From Torreya grandis (lineage: Eukaryota; Streptophyta; Pinopsida; Cupressales; Taxaceae), in contig JARHVA010000667.1 of the NCBI GenBank assembly GCA_037957365.1, positions 1,490,501-1,554,500 of the forward strand: DNA of 64,000 nucleotides. Direction: 5' to 3'. Shown piece by piece: positions 11,095 through 23,129 of the stretch (its first letter is position 1; every line of letters begins with the position of its first letter). Position numbers and translations under genes: made by a program. Under the pieces are notes generated by a model. The model did not search any database. It was not told where the DNA came from and saw nothing but the letters and a program-made list of their open reading frames with translations.

Positions 11095-12911
11095 GGTGAG
11101 GCTCGATTTGGTAGGGCGCTGAACACCCTCACAAGTAAACCAAACATTTTTCTCCTTTCTCTCTACTTGCTCACTATTCTATATTTGTACTCTTCTTAAA
11201 TGCATTATCGGTAGAGCCTGACACCCTCCTGGGATTTTTTTTTTTTGGTACTCACTTCTGCATATATTCCTCATCTAAAAACATTATTGGTTGAGTCTGA
11301 TGTCCTCACATTTAACATGCATTCTATTTACAAAATTTAGGGGGGCCATTGTTGATTATCATAGGGGGTGTTGTGGGCTTGCTTCTCTCTTGTGCACACA
11401 GTGTTCAAAACTATTATATGCTACTTTGGTGTCATTTATACATATTGATCTCACATTCTTAGATGCATTATCATCTAAGCCTAACATTCATTTGTCGAGT
11501 GTGCATTGTCATTTTTGCATAGATGGTTCTCATTTCAGTGGACTAATTTTCACCCTAATCGAAAGTCCATCTCTAGAGCATGCACTGTTATTTGTTGACT
11601 CCCTATACAGATTGCTCATCTGGATGCATCCTCAGCTAAGTCTAACATCTATCACATTGAACATGTATTGTTCTTAGGGGGTCATTACCAGGTGCATCGT
11701 GTAGTGTTTTCTCATTGCACTTCCTTACTGTCTCTTAACTTAGTCATGTTGACTTAACTTGAGAGATACTTGCGGAAGAAAGTTGATTCTACACTAGTGG
11801 TTCTTCTTGAAAAGACCAACTATGTTTCTTGATGTGTGTACATTGGAATGTATGCGCATGAAAAAGGATTGTATTCCACTCCTATATAGATAGATTCATG
11901 ATCCCACAGATCTTGTTTAGTACAATAAGTGGGATAACTCATGTGACAAGGTTCTTGGTCCCTTATTGTTGCATGTTTCCAAGGATCTTCATTACCATTT
12001 GAAGCATACACAATGTCCCTACACTATTTGGAGTATTCTTCAATCTCTTTTCAAAGATCCTACTGAGATTTATATCGCTCATCCTTTTCCTCTTTTGATT
12101 GTCTTTTCGAAGACTATTGTACTCTCTCTCACTACTTTTATTTTTGATGATGACACTTTCTTGATGAACAATGCTCTTCTTTTTGTCAAGCCACCACTAT
12201 GGATTGAGATTCTTACAAACCTTAGTTTTTCTATTATAGATTCTACATTTGTTCCTATATAAGATGTTTCTCTTCCAGAGCCATCACTAATTTGTACTTC
12301 AGAGAAATCTACTATTTTCAGTGAGAGTACACTTTTTGAGAGCATCAATGATTCATCTCTAGTCCATTCTTCAATTATGAGGGTTGTTGAACCATGCTCT
12401 CCTCTTTACATGAACATTCTTTCAATGAATGTATAATATCCTTATTTTAATAGGTCTACTTCAGTAGCATTACTTTTTGTTCTTGTGCACGATCTTGACA
12501 GACCTATGCCATGCTTCATTTTTAGACCAATTTCAAAGATCTGCATATTTTTTCCTTTAAAATTTATTGTGGAATGGGTAGACTTTTAGTACACACATTG
12601 TGTTCTTCATTTGGTAAAGGGAAGAAATATTATTCGATATGGATGGAGCTTATATAGTCTTTAGGCAGATGATCTCATTATCAATGTTGGTCATCTTACA
12701 AGATGTACTTAGAGTGTAAACTGCTTCAACATCATCTTCAAGGGGGTTTTTATCCTTCTCTTCTTCTTTTCTCTCTTTTCAAAGGAGTTTTTCTTTATGG
12801 ATTTTCTCATTTTATCCACTTTATGAGAGTTGCTTTGTACATGGGTACCTCATTAAGCCTAGTTGTTAGGACCTATTTCCTCTACCCATCTAAACTACAC
12901 TTAAAAGGGGG
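11095..12911 (+). mobile_element. Gag-only copia family, copy 1 (leader and gag, decayed)
   Basis: This stretch is homologous, in the opposite orientation, to 49.7-51.4 kb. The shared parts are a leader with four reiterated motifs (11200, 11279, 11463, 11622), a gag-like segment at ~11770-12260, and a pre-LTR tail with the words CAACATCATCTTCA and ATGGGTACCTCAT. The gag part shows the plant copia signature TNYVS*CVYIG, in which NY..W became a stop, followed by LDPTDLV*YNKW and VLGPLLLHVSKDL. No protease, integrase or RT follows before the polypurine tract at 12903. Because copy 2 also lacks pol, the family is probably non-autonomous rather than merely decayed. The 5' end of this copy is not clear. 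Confidence 0.6.
12903..12911 (+). promoter_or_regulatory. Polypurine tract
   Basis: AAAAGGGGG directly precedes the LTR start TGTTAGTATAGG. Copy 2 has a G-rich tract at the same position on the minus strand. Confidence 0.65.
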
Positions 12912-13210
12912 TGTTAGTATAGGATATTACATGTGATTTAGTTTGTTTAGATGCCATTTTTCATAGGGAGTTATACTTGACCATCATTATTAGCTAGTTA
13001 GTAGAAGTTACTCTTTGATCGGTTATTCTGGTTATGGGAGTTACATGTCTATTCTAAGTTCTTTTACCACTATTTTAGAAGCGATTACTTTTAATCTCTC
13101 CTACTTATACGTTTATTGTAAAACTGAATTCATAAAAGAATTTGTACTTATTTCACTCTTGATTTCTCTCTTACAACAACTTGCTCATTTGTCTTTATTA
13201 TTTTTTTCAA
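12912..13210 (+). repeat. 3' LTR of gag-only copia copy 1 (partial)
   Basis: The LTR starts TGTTAGTATAGGATATTAC and aligns with the LTRs of copy 2 through landmarks such as GGGAGTTA, ACTTGACCATCATTA, GGGAGTTACATG and ACTTGCTCATTTGT. The homology fades near 13205, so the right end is either truncated or too diverged to place. Confidence 0.6.
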
Positions 13211-16200
13211 GCTTCAGTGCATTTTTATTCCAACTTCAATCTTAGCAAAATCCCTGATGGATCCCTTGACTTAAATTCATTCTTCTCCTTCACTCTTAGC
13301 TTCTTTTTGCTATGTACTAGGAAATTTATTGTTGTAAAGCTTTTAATAATAATGTGGTTTTTTTTTCTGTTCGACGGTTCCCCACTTATCATTTTCATCT
13401 CAACCTTGTCATTTGATTGTTTTAGGGTGATGTTGTTCTCTTTACACTCATTTTTATCATTTATCTCAACATTAAATCATGATCTAAATAATAAATCTAA
13501 TATTTAGTCATCAAGAAACACATTATTTCAACAATATGACTGAAAATAAAAGTTTTTTCTGAACAAATTTAAGAAAGGTGAGAAATGATTCGGTTCTATT
13601 TTTCAACAAATATTTTTAACATGAAACAACTAAAAAATACCCATTATGTTTTGTATTTTGAACCAAACACAAAAATTATACTGCCCTAAGAGAGTAAAAT
13701 AGGTTTTTTCAATCCATTGCCATAAGATTGATCGTCATTTCACCATTTATAGAACTGAATATGATTCAAATCAAATGAAAACCTTTTCATTTATATTCCC
13801 ATACAAATTAACTGAATATACAACCTTCATTCCTGGAGGTTTTAAATGCCAAACAACTCGAAAAACTTTGTAAGCTCTATAGATAAACTATCAGGACTTC
13901 GCCACACTACTAGGGATCATACAAATAAAATAGAGATAATATAATGAAACTAGTAGCTTCTTCAAAACATGTCCAAAACCCAATGCATGAGTGATATTCA
14001 CTGTGAGGATTCATGCACATTTAGTGAAGGATTATTCTCATTAATGTAAGGACCATTTTTTATAAATAATAAAATATTTCTTGATTTGGAACTACCTACT
14101 TGATTGGCGCTTTCTAAAAATGATTCACTTATACTTAATATTATTACTTTCGCTGTGTTTTGACCAACTAAATTTATTATTTTGAGTTAATTTTATCCTC
14201 CAACATAAAATTTGAATCATAAACTATATTAATTTATAACCTTCAGTAATTATATATTTTATAATATAATGTAAAATATTCCAATAATAAATAACAACAC
14301 ATTTTATTCCTTATTTACCAACTATAAATTGAAAACATGAAGTTTTGTTGACTTCTACCACCCTATAAACATCATTTATATTCAATTTAGAATTTATGAA
14401 AACGATTTATAACTTGCATTCATTGACAATACCAAAACTAATGACATTCAATTTAAAATATATGAGTGAATTCAATAAATACCAATATCAATATTGCTAT
14501 AAAATTTTACCCATTACATTCTTTAAATTCATCTCCAAGGTGACCATACAACATACTAAAATTACAAAAAATCAAACATCACTTAAACGTTCAATTTTTG
14601 CAAGAAAGGTTGTGTGTCCCTAGCCAGGATACGATTTTTTCTACTTGTAATCTTCATTTAGACATTATTCAAAGAGTGTCCTTATATTGAAAAATATTAG
14701 TGTGGCCTCAAGATACATGGTAAGAAAAAAGTCAGGGGTGGTATTTATTTACCAATCAAAATCAAATGTGATATCTATGTCATTTCTGCTACCTTTGTAA
14801 AACTTGTCTGATCTTCTTGACAGATTATCCAAATGTGAGAAATATGTGCAAATAAAAATACATCTTTTCATTGTTTCACGGTCAAATTAATATTATCAAT
14901 TTAATATGGGACTGTCAAAATGATCTATTAAAATTATTAGAAAAATCAATCAAAATGATAATAAAATGTTATTTAGATTATAATTCGCTATAAGTTAAAT
15001 ATGTAAGCTTGTTTTTATAAGATTAAAAGTATGAAATGATAAGGTAAAATAACGTTTTTGAGTATTTTTTTGAATACAAACTTTTTAAAAAAGGGTGTAA
15101 AATTTTTCAATAACAAACCTTAATTTCGATGGAGAGGTTGTGACAGCTCTCCATATACATAAAATGATATATATAATATTTTATGTAACCATTAAAAGAA
15201 TTGACATAACTATTAACACAACTAATTTTTTTGTACAATATTAGAATTACATACAAACTTATACATTGTAGATATATTCACTAATGAAGAGCGTTGTTCT
15301 TATGAAATAAACCTCAATACAGAAAAAGAGTTATGTACATGGGATGATGTATACTTACTTGATGATAACATAATATTTATATGATAAAAGACTAATTGTT
15401 TAAACAATTTCTAGTTTACACAAATTACATTTTTATATATCTATTCAAATTTGTAAGCTTTAGAAACAAAAAAATTTGAAAAAATCATGTGACAAAAAAA
15501 ATTCTTTATTTTATTGTCCAAAAAATAAACCTACTATTTTTCCATGGAAATTTCAGAACTCTTATTTTCTACCGAGATTGTAAATTATTATACCAAGAAT
15601 AAAATGAATTCACAACATATCATAATTTTGCATTATGTAAATTATGAAATCATTTTTTAATAACTTAACTTTTTCATAGTGACAAAAAGTGGGTGCAAAG
15701 GTGATACTAATATTAACACCACTTTTGCACCATTTTTTGTGATAATTTAACATCAAACATAAAACTAAATGAAAAAATTATGAAAATAATCCAATTATAA
15801 ATTTAACCTTATAATACTATTAACTTATCATTTGTTTTTGATATAACTATTATTTCGATTTTCATTTTTTGTAAAATATATTAAAAAAAATATAAATATA
15901 CATAAAATTTTCAATTCTCAAGAGAGCATCTGAAAATGAAAAACTATCATTCAAATTTTAATTTTTTTTTTTGAATAAAGGGAAACATCAATGTAAAAGC
16001 GAGTTGGGATGGGCCCAATTTGAAGTTATGTATTGATATTTACCTATATTAATTTATCATCTATTTGCCCAAATAAATATTATCAACGCCATCATTTGGT
16101 AGAAGAAGTTGCAAGTCGCAACAAAATTAAATTCTTTACAGACAATTCAAATTTTTTTATGGGTAATTAACTCATTTCTTTTCCTTTAATGACACATTTT

Positions 16201-16238
16201 AAATTTGACTAAACCATATTCTCACTTAATATCGTTTA
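13211..16238. other. No gene seen
   Basis: AT-rich sequence with only short, chance-like open frames. I see no domain motif, splice-consistent exon or repeat unit I can support. Confidence 0.5.
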
Positions 16239-16350
16239 ACTTCAAGTTTAATAGTTAAATTGCCTATTATTTATTTAACATTTCCTCCATGCAAACTTCA
16301 AGTTCAATGGTTAAATTGCCTATTATTTATTTAACATTTCCTCCATGCAA
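16239..16350. repeat. Tandem duplication, 56 bp x 2
   Basis: Units 16239-16294 and 16295-16350 both begin ACTTCAAGTT and end CCTCCATGCAA. They differ at two positions only (T/C and A/G near the start), so the duplication is recent compared with its surroundings. Confidence 0.9.
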
Positions 16351-16604
16351 CCAAAAATTAAAAAAATATATATATTTTTTAATTATTTATTCTATTAAAA
16401 ATTGAGACATCTCTCGAAACTTGCCTCTTATTATTATTAACTTAAAAAATATTTTTATATGTTATTTGCATTTTATATTGTTCATTGCACACTCAAAATA
16501 GCCCCTAGAGGGCAACCGTGTTTCCATATTAACATTCTTATTCAAGAAAAGAATAGAGGATATTCCATGTTCTCATGTTTTGCATGCCATAAGGTGTTAT
16601 TAGT

Positions 16605-17340
16605 CTTAGAGGAAGATATTGGAACTGTTTAGTTTTATCTTGAAATTAATATTAAATTTATTGGTCAATCAGATTGCATTGATTAGACTATATTTTATAT
16701 ATATTATAAAGTGAAATAATAATTTTTTTAATAGAGTAGATAAAACAATAATATTTGATGTAAGTTAGTTTATTATTTTTATATATTATGGATCGTTTTA
16801 TTTGGATCGATATTGTGCATTAACTGCACAGTAGACATAGGATGGGTTTGTACAAGGTGGGTATGATCTGTCATTCAATTTTGCATTTGTTTGGGTGGTA
16901 TGAACTGCATGGTTTGAATATTTTGTATTGAATATTCAGATTATTTCATTAAGAAACATAGTAGCGGGTTGTAAAGATCTAGATGCATGTAAAAGCTTGT
17001 TATTGTTTGTTGGGTTTGGAGACGCAAGAAAGGTTGGATAAAATTTGATGAGTTGGGGTCGGAAGATTTCATTATTTTGGTGGGTTGAGCAGACCAAAGT
17101 ATCATGTGCAGAAAGCCTCTTCATATTATAAATCTTTTGTAAAGAGTTTTGAGGTAAGATCTTAAATGGTGTCTTTTGTTTTGTATATCGTATCTCATTA
17201 AATTGGATTGTAAGAAATGGATTAGTTGGTTTAAATGTTCACCAAATCAGAGAGCCCCATGATTTGTGTTGTGTTTACTTGATTTGGGCCTTGAGATTTG
17301 AAATCTAGAGCTTTGTATCATTTTGGTTAGGAGTGGACAG
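16605..17340 (+). repeat. Dispersed repeat family, copy A
   Basis: This is one of at least four related copies in the window (others at 36110-36965 on the minus strand, 39560-40020 minus, 41980-42400 plus, with partial copies at 37255-37740 and 40340-40420). Shared landmarks are TTATCTTGAAATTA, CAATCAGATTGCATTGA, AGTGAAATAAT, AAGGTGGGTATGATCTG, TTCATTAAGAAACAT and AAAGATCTAGATGCATG. Later come AGAGTTTTGAGGTAAGATC (a splice-donor-like junction) and GAGAGCCCCATGATTTGTG. I do not recognise the family. The part before the donor-like site could be an exon of a captured gene, but it has stops in this copy. Confidence 0.6.
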
Positions 17341-17375
17341 CTCTTTATTTTTTGGCTTTTGTATTCATGGTAAGT

Positions 17376-18850
17376 TTATGAGATGATTTGATATTCTGCA
17401 TAACACATTTTATTTTTGGTATTTAATGACTTTATGTCATGTTTTTCATTTTTTCTTGTAAATCTCAAATGTAATTTTATCCAATGAAATTGATTCAATT
17501 CACTTAGTGCCCTTGTGCTCATTTTCATGAGTGGGTGGATTTCATAAAATGCAAATGTTATGTGGGTCTTCGCCAATTTTGTGTTACAATTGAGTTTTTG
17601 AATAAATTTAAAATAACGCATTGTGTTAGCAGGGTACTACTTTATGGGTTAAGGATACATTTTCTTAGGATTTTTTAAATTAACCTCTTTTTTTCACTTT
17701 TGATAGCAATGGATTTGTCTAATATGTGATTTTATAGTAATTTATATTTAGTTAAAGGTGTTTCTTATAAGTGGAATTGGTCTTATGAAAATTATCCAAT
17801 ACATGATGGGCCTATGAGATGATTATTATTCTACATGGAAGGACCCTTTCATTTTTTTTTGATGACTTCGTATTGTTTTTTAAAATTAAATTCAAATGCA
17901 ATTCTACCTTGTGAATGGATTTAATGTCACATAGATCCATCTTCTCAATTTCATTTTAGGTATGCAAGTATGTTTCTTTCCTTTTTTTTAATTCTAGGAC
18001 TATGAATGAATATGAAATGTAAAATAACTTTAGATTTAAGGAAAGCATATTTGAATGAACTTGACAAGATAAATTTAGTTTTCTGCACAAAAGGATTATA
18101 TTTTGTGACTTTATGTTGTTTGTTTTTACTTTTTATTATATTCAAATGCAGTTGTTTGAATGAATTTGGCACAACATATTGTGTTAGCATTTTTTTACTT
18201 AGTGGGTAGGGGTAGATGTAATTTTAGTTAAATAACATATGAGATTGATTTAGTTTTCTACACATAAGGACCTTTCCTTTGTATCTATTGTCTTGATATT
18301 ATTTATTTTTAATTTTTATTAAATTCAAATTCAGTTGTATTTTGGGAAATGGAATTAATGTTGTATATATCCTTTGTTCTCATTTTAATTTTATTTACTT
18401 TTTTTTTTCATTTTGTTTGTATTTCAGGACCATGGATGTGTTGCACCATACAAAATGAGTATCCATTCAGGAAATCATATGTGGGCTAAATTTACTATCA
18501 TGTATTGTATTAATTACCTCGTTTTAGGCTTCAACAATATTAATGTTTCAGAGATTTGACCCCCTTTTATGCAATACATGTTATTAAGGTTTCAAAGATT
18601 GACCTCCGTTTATTACTTCTCTTGAAGATCCATGTCTATGCATTATATATCTAGTATGTGATTTTGTAGTAATATAGATTTTAGATAGGGATGTTGCTTA
18701 TGATATGAACATGCCCTGATATCACATCTACCAATTCATGGGAGGCTTATGAGATGATCTAGTTTTCTGCACAGAAAGATTTTTTCTTCTGTATTTGGTG
18801 ATTTAATATTATTTTTTATTTTTATTAAATTCAAATGCAATTTTGATGTG
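17376..18850 (+). repeat. Array of diverged tandem units
   Basis: About five degenerate units recur at roughly 200-500 bp intervals (starting near 17378, 17815, 18060, 18240 and 18750). Each carries GAGATGATTTAGTTTTCTGC-like sequence, then a GGACC/CTTT pyrimidine run, then TTTTATTAAATTCAAATGCA and an ATGGATTTAATGTC-like word. The order of words is kept, so this is an old local amplification rather than chance AT-richness. Confidence 0.55.
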
Positions 18851-20036
18851 GAAAAATCGGCCAAACTTCCAGAGTCCATAACTTTTGATCAGTAGTTCCA
18901 TTTGAGCTCTACCACATGTCAAAATGACCATCTCAAAATTTATGATGCTGCTATAAGATACTCTATCCACTTACAATTGTTTTTTAATACTTTTTGGAGG
19001 CCATATGTGATCATTTGAGGGTCCAAAATTACTATTTAATGATTTTTTTGAGAATTTTCTATTTTTTAAAATTATATATTTTTAGGACTGGACGTCAACT
19101 TTAATTGAGTTTTGTCCAATAGATTAATTCTAGTGTTAAGAGTATTTCAAGAGATTTTTAGCGTTGCATGCGCTTTCAAGCAAAATTTACTAAAAATAAC
19201 AGCTGCTAAAAAAAAATTGTTTTTAAATTGTAGTTTTTTTTAATTTTGGTATGTCAACTATAATTCCATATTGAAACTTATTTAAACATGATTTGGATTG
19301 TAATTGATTCAAAGTATTCAATATGAATCAATTTTAAGTATTATTTCATATCTTAATCTATTGATAATTTTATTGTTTTGATAGTTTTTGAGTTCATTAA
19401 ATTCTATCTTATGAAATAAATTTTAATGTTGCATGGATCCCTTACTTTATTTTACATTTTAGTACATGGGTATTTTGTTTTCCCCTTTTATGTACCTTAA
19501 TATTGAGAATGAATACAAAAGGAAAAGAACTTAATATTTTAAAAAATCTAACGTGGGTTTATGCTATTCATGTGGTTCAATTATCTTTTTGGTTAAATTT
19601 TGCATAATGCAATTTGTCCTTAGATTTTGGGAAATCTTATGTGGCTTTATGTAATTTATGTGGATTAATATTGTTAGTGGAAGAATTTGCTAGAAAGTAT
19701 TTTGATGGCAGGTTTTTGATTTGTGGGTGGCGATTCATGGTCTTAAAGTTTCAAAGACTGATTTTATATAATAGTTAGAAAGGTTTGGATACAAATTTTT
19801 ATGATGTAGAATCATACCAGGTTTTAATTTTTAAGGGATTTTATGGGTTTATGCCATCGATGTGGATTCCTTTTCTTTTTTCAGTAAGCTTGGCAGAATT
19901 TGTTTTTGTAGAAGCACTTTTTCCTAGAATTTCATAGGATGCTTCCTGACAATAATTAGGAATTTAGGAGGGTGTCTAATAAAATTTGTATGCTACAAAA
20001 GTTATTATAGATTTTAGTGTGAGTTTTGTTAGATAA
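18851..20036. other. No gene seen
   Basis: AT-rich. The phrase TGGGTTTATGC(T/C)AT with GTGGATT or GTGGTTC recurs at about 19556, 19640 and 19846, hinting at another weak tandem pattern. No coding signal. Confidence 0.4.
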
Positions 20037-20261
20037 TCTTAATTTAATACTCTGATATTATTAGATATTTAAAATGTATTTAGAATATTTATTTATTATG
20101 AAAAATAATATTATCATATACATAGAGATCTTAGAGATTTGAATGATGCCTCTCTCCTTGCCTTTAAGAGATTAGGAGGCTATAAATAGGTTTCTGTTGT
20201 TTGTGATTAATTAATGGAAGTTTATTGAGTTTAATTTGCTCAATCTCTGACCAAATTTTCA
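20037..20261 (+). repeat. Copia-type LTR relic
   Basis: The segment starts TGTTAGATAATC and ends ATTTTCA, with TG..CA ends. It contains a TATAAATAGG promoter-like box near 20182, and it is followed within three bases by a primer binding site. Together these mark a short 5' LTR of a copia element. The body of that element is not recognisable downstream, and no partner LTR is seen. Confidence 0.65.
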
Positions 20262-20263
20262 TT

Positions 20264-20275
20264 TGGCATCAGAGC
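20264..20275 (+). promoter_or_regulatory. Primer binding site, initiator tRNA-Met
   Basis: TGGCATCAGAGC differs by one base from the standard copia primer site TGGTATCAGAGC and sits two bases after the LTR end. Confidence 0.75.
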
Positions 20276-20278
20276 ATG

Positions 20279-21870
20279 TTTGATCATCCCTATGATGGAG
20301 AATTAGATGGATAGTAGGGGCTGTACCGACTTGTATTCTTGCCCCAAATATGAGTTTAAATAGTTGATAAGGACTTTTCTTTTTTAGTTTTGTATAATAG
20401 AAAAGATTTTGTAAGAAGCATGAAGAGATTTAGCATTTGGAGAGTAAAGGTGCCAACTTGTGGAATAGAATATAGTGGAGGAAGAGGTGAGCGTCAACTG
20501 TTGAAAGAACTGGCACTGCCCAAGAAAGTAAATTTCAGCAGTGGATGAGCAAGTGATACAGGCTAGCACTGTAAATTTCAAGAACTACGCGAGACATTGT
20601 TGGAGCAAATAAAATCAGTTAAAGACCCAAGGAAGAGCAAATAAAATTAGTTATAGTAGCATCAATGCTCAACACACAGTTCTGCGTGCATATTTAGCTT
20701 AGGAAAGCATTGAACATCATAAGCAAGAGCAATTGCTCATACTGCGGCTGATCATAAGAAAGTAGTTGTTGATGATAATAATAAATTTTCCATATGTGAC
20801 ATGTCATTCTGTATTATTTCTGTTTTTAGATCCAACATTCCTATCTCTAGTGTTGAATCATGCTCAGTTTGATAAAAACCGCTACTTATCCATGCAACAG
20901 CCACGCACCTGTAGATCTTTCAACATCTTTGACAGCGTACAGACCTGTAATGCTATCTTTTTCTAGTTGCAGGTCCTTTCACCACCGTGTTCAGATGTGT
21001 TAATCAGATCTGCGTTTTTACATCATGGAAGATGCATGTGCATCATATTTTCAATTCGTTCATCCTTCCTCTATTAAATCCTGTATGGCAAGCGTATCTT
21101 CACAGCTATCCATCGTGTTTCATATCAATCCATCACCATTGTTTCTCACCATTCTCTTCGAGCCTGTTATAATTCATACTTCATCATTCGATCAGATCAG
21201 AGTCTAAATAGCGCTACATTTAGTGTTTTAATCCATGTGTCTTATAGATTTTTTTAAAGAGTTTATTTTTGTCATTTACATAGATTTTAGTCTATATATG
21301 CTAAGTTTTTTAATGTGCTAATATTGTTAGGTTAATTAAGGTCTATATATGATCTTTTAGAGTGATACCTTTTAATATTATATTATCAATTAGTTCTATT
21401 AGTATTTTTGTTTAGAGTCGAGTTTTATTTTAGTCGATCAGATTCGTCATTGTCAAAAAATAATTATCAATCAAAACTGATATTAAATTGATGCAATGAC
21501 AATCAATTACACCAAACTGGCCAAAGCAAAAGGCAATATCCAGTGGTAATGAAGGTTGCCTATGTTACTTATGATCAAGGAGCAGCGGTCAACAACAGAG
21601 GCTACAAACAAAGATAATGAGGACTTAGTCCTCAAACATTTTATTTTCTAATTTTTTTTGTATGGTATTCTATTTGTAGATATGGACTTATGTCCAATTT
21701 ATACTTTGAAACTATATTTGTCCAAAGCTAATTCATGTTTTTTACCATTTCAAGTTTAGTGACCTTTGCTTTAAAAAAAGGGCTTGTACCATCTTCCAAG
21801 CACTTACCATGGTCAATTGCTTGTCTGATATAACTTTGGAAATGGCCTAGTGAATGTTATCAAATAAGCT
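20279..21870. other. No supported gene; presumed remains of a copia element and spacer
   Basis: Downstream of the primer site there are gag-leader-like words (GGAGAGTAAAGG, GAGGAAGAGGTGAG near 20440-20490) but no frame long enough to call. 20880-21200 is slightly richer in G+C and has two overlapping ~60-codon open frames without recognisable motifs. I do not call them genes. Confidence 0.35.
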
Positions 21871-21891
21871 CCATGAATAGAGATCAAAAAA

Positions 21892-22497
21892 ATGGCAAAC
21901 AGGTATAGTGACAAGAAATTCATTTCTATGGAAGACTACAGTGTAGTGGTCCCAAATGGTTTCAATAGCATAGACGTCACTTTGGATAAAGTAGAATTGT
22001 TTAGAACTTGCCTATTCAAACAAAATGTTGATGATTGTTTATTTGATGCATTTCAATTCTTATTACATTTTTGATACACATCAATGAAACTTCATGTTGG
22101 AATTATATAAATTTTTAAGAATTGCTTGGAAAAGAATGATCAAGATGCATTAAGATCCTTGCAACTAGAATTGAATCCAACAGAGATATATAGACCACAT
22201 CATGTACATGACATTGCTACATACTTTGAACGAATGAAAATTTCAGCAATTACATGCACACCAAATGGTGAACATGGTTTATGGGGAGACAATTTTTGCA
22301 TAAATTCTCTTTCTAAATGGCTTAATATTTCCATTAGTGTTTGGTCTTTAATGAATAGGAAAAATTACCTACATTTTAACAAAAAATTACATTCACCTCC
22401 TTATTGTATTATTTTTCATGATCAAAACACTATCTATGGACATTATGAACCATTGTATTATAGGAAATTAAGCAATTATCAATGCCCCTCAAGATAG
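21892..22497 (+). pseudogene. OTU-like cysteine protease domain 1 (Helentron)
   Basis: Two open pieces (21892-22074 and 22126-22497) separated by a short frame break form one OTU-like domain. The nucleophile loop reads NVDDCLFDAFQFLL, matching the OTU pattern D-x-x-C-L/F with the catalytic Cys present (near 22042). The C-terminal histidine strand reads YGHYEPLYY, matching the H-[YF]-E-P pattern. OTU proteins are deubiquitinase-like cysteine proteases, and such domains are a known part of Helentron proteins; their role in transposition is not established. The residues between loop and His include an LWGDN..INSLSKWLNI segment typical of the fold. The frame break and a stop (22072) make it non-functional as it stands. 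Confidence 0.7.
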
Positions 22498-22572
22498 ATA
22501 TCTTTTTCAAGAACCTGTACTATGCTTCCTTCTCATTGGTAAGGAAACGTTATAAATTTACAGCGATACGGA

Positions 22573-23058
22573 TTGGAAAAAATGCTAGGAGACACATTCT
22601 ATTGTGGCAATAACATATTTAATGCTTTTGATCATTTAAACAAAAATACTTTTGACATATGGTATTTGCATTGTTATACAACCCAATCATTTTTCAATGC
22701 CTTTCTTTCTAGAGATATGGAAGCATACGTCTATTTAGAAACAAATTTGATGGACAATGTTATCAAGGACATACCGACTATTGCAAATTGGGAAGGATAC
22801 ATTATAAAATTAAATTCACCCTATGATGATGGTGGAATAGAAGGTAACAACTTTTTTGTTCAATGGATTTCATATTTATTAAAAGTAACAACATATCTAT
22901 GGTCATTAACAAGTCAACATATCGTCAAAATCTATAATGATTGTTCTCAATCAAATGCCATATACAACATTATTTTTTTTGAAACAAATACAAATCATAA
23001 ACACTATGAACCGTTAATAATACTAAAAAAAATAAAAAATAGACCAAGCTTTTATTGA
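22573..23058 (+). pseudogene. OTU-like domain 2, catalytic Cys missing
   Basis: An uninterrupted 161-codon frame repeats the architecture of the preceding domain. The nucleophile-like loop is YCGNNIFNAFDHL, an internal segment is GIEGNNFFVQWISYLL, and the histidine strand is NHKHYEPLIIL. Aligned with domain 1 (DDCLFDAF), the position of the catalytic Cys holds Asn (NNIFNAF), although a Cys occurs three residues earlier. The histidine is kept. A 161-codon frame without stops is the longest in the transposon relic despite the lost nucleophile. It could be a pseudo-enzyme OTU copy or a chance survivor. The unusual Cys position could also be an alignment ambiguity. Confidence 0.6.
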
Positions 23059-23129
23059 TTTGGTAGGTACATTACCAACAAGAAAAAAGTTTGTTTTGGA
23101 CATTGCAAATTGCACTTAAAAGGCCCGTA

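Noticed and set aside
10899..11099. 66-codon Thr-rich + strand open frame
   Set aside because: It is translated from a simple ACC/TTGACC-rich stretch; composition reflects the repeat, not a protein.
11820..12348. Minus-strand open frames of 63 and 89 codons
   Set aside because: They are antisense to the decayed gag of the gag-only copia copy 1, supported by homology to copy 2 on the opposite strand.
20987..21207. Overlapping 60-codon + strand frames in a slightly GC-richer patch
   Set aside because: No recognisable motif, no splice-consistent continuation, and two frames equally open, as expected by chance.
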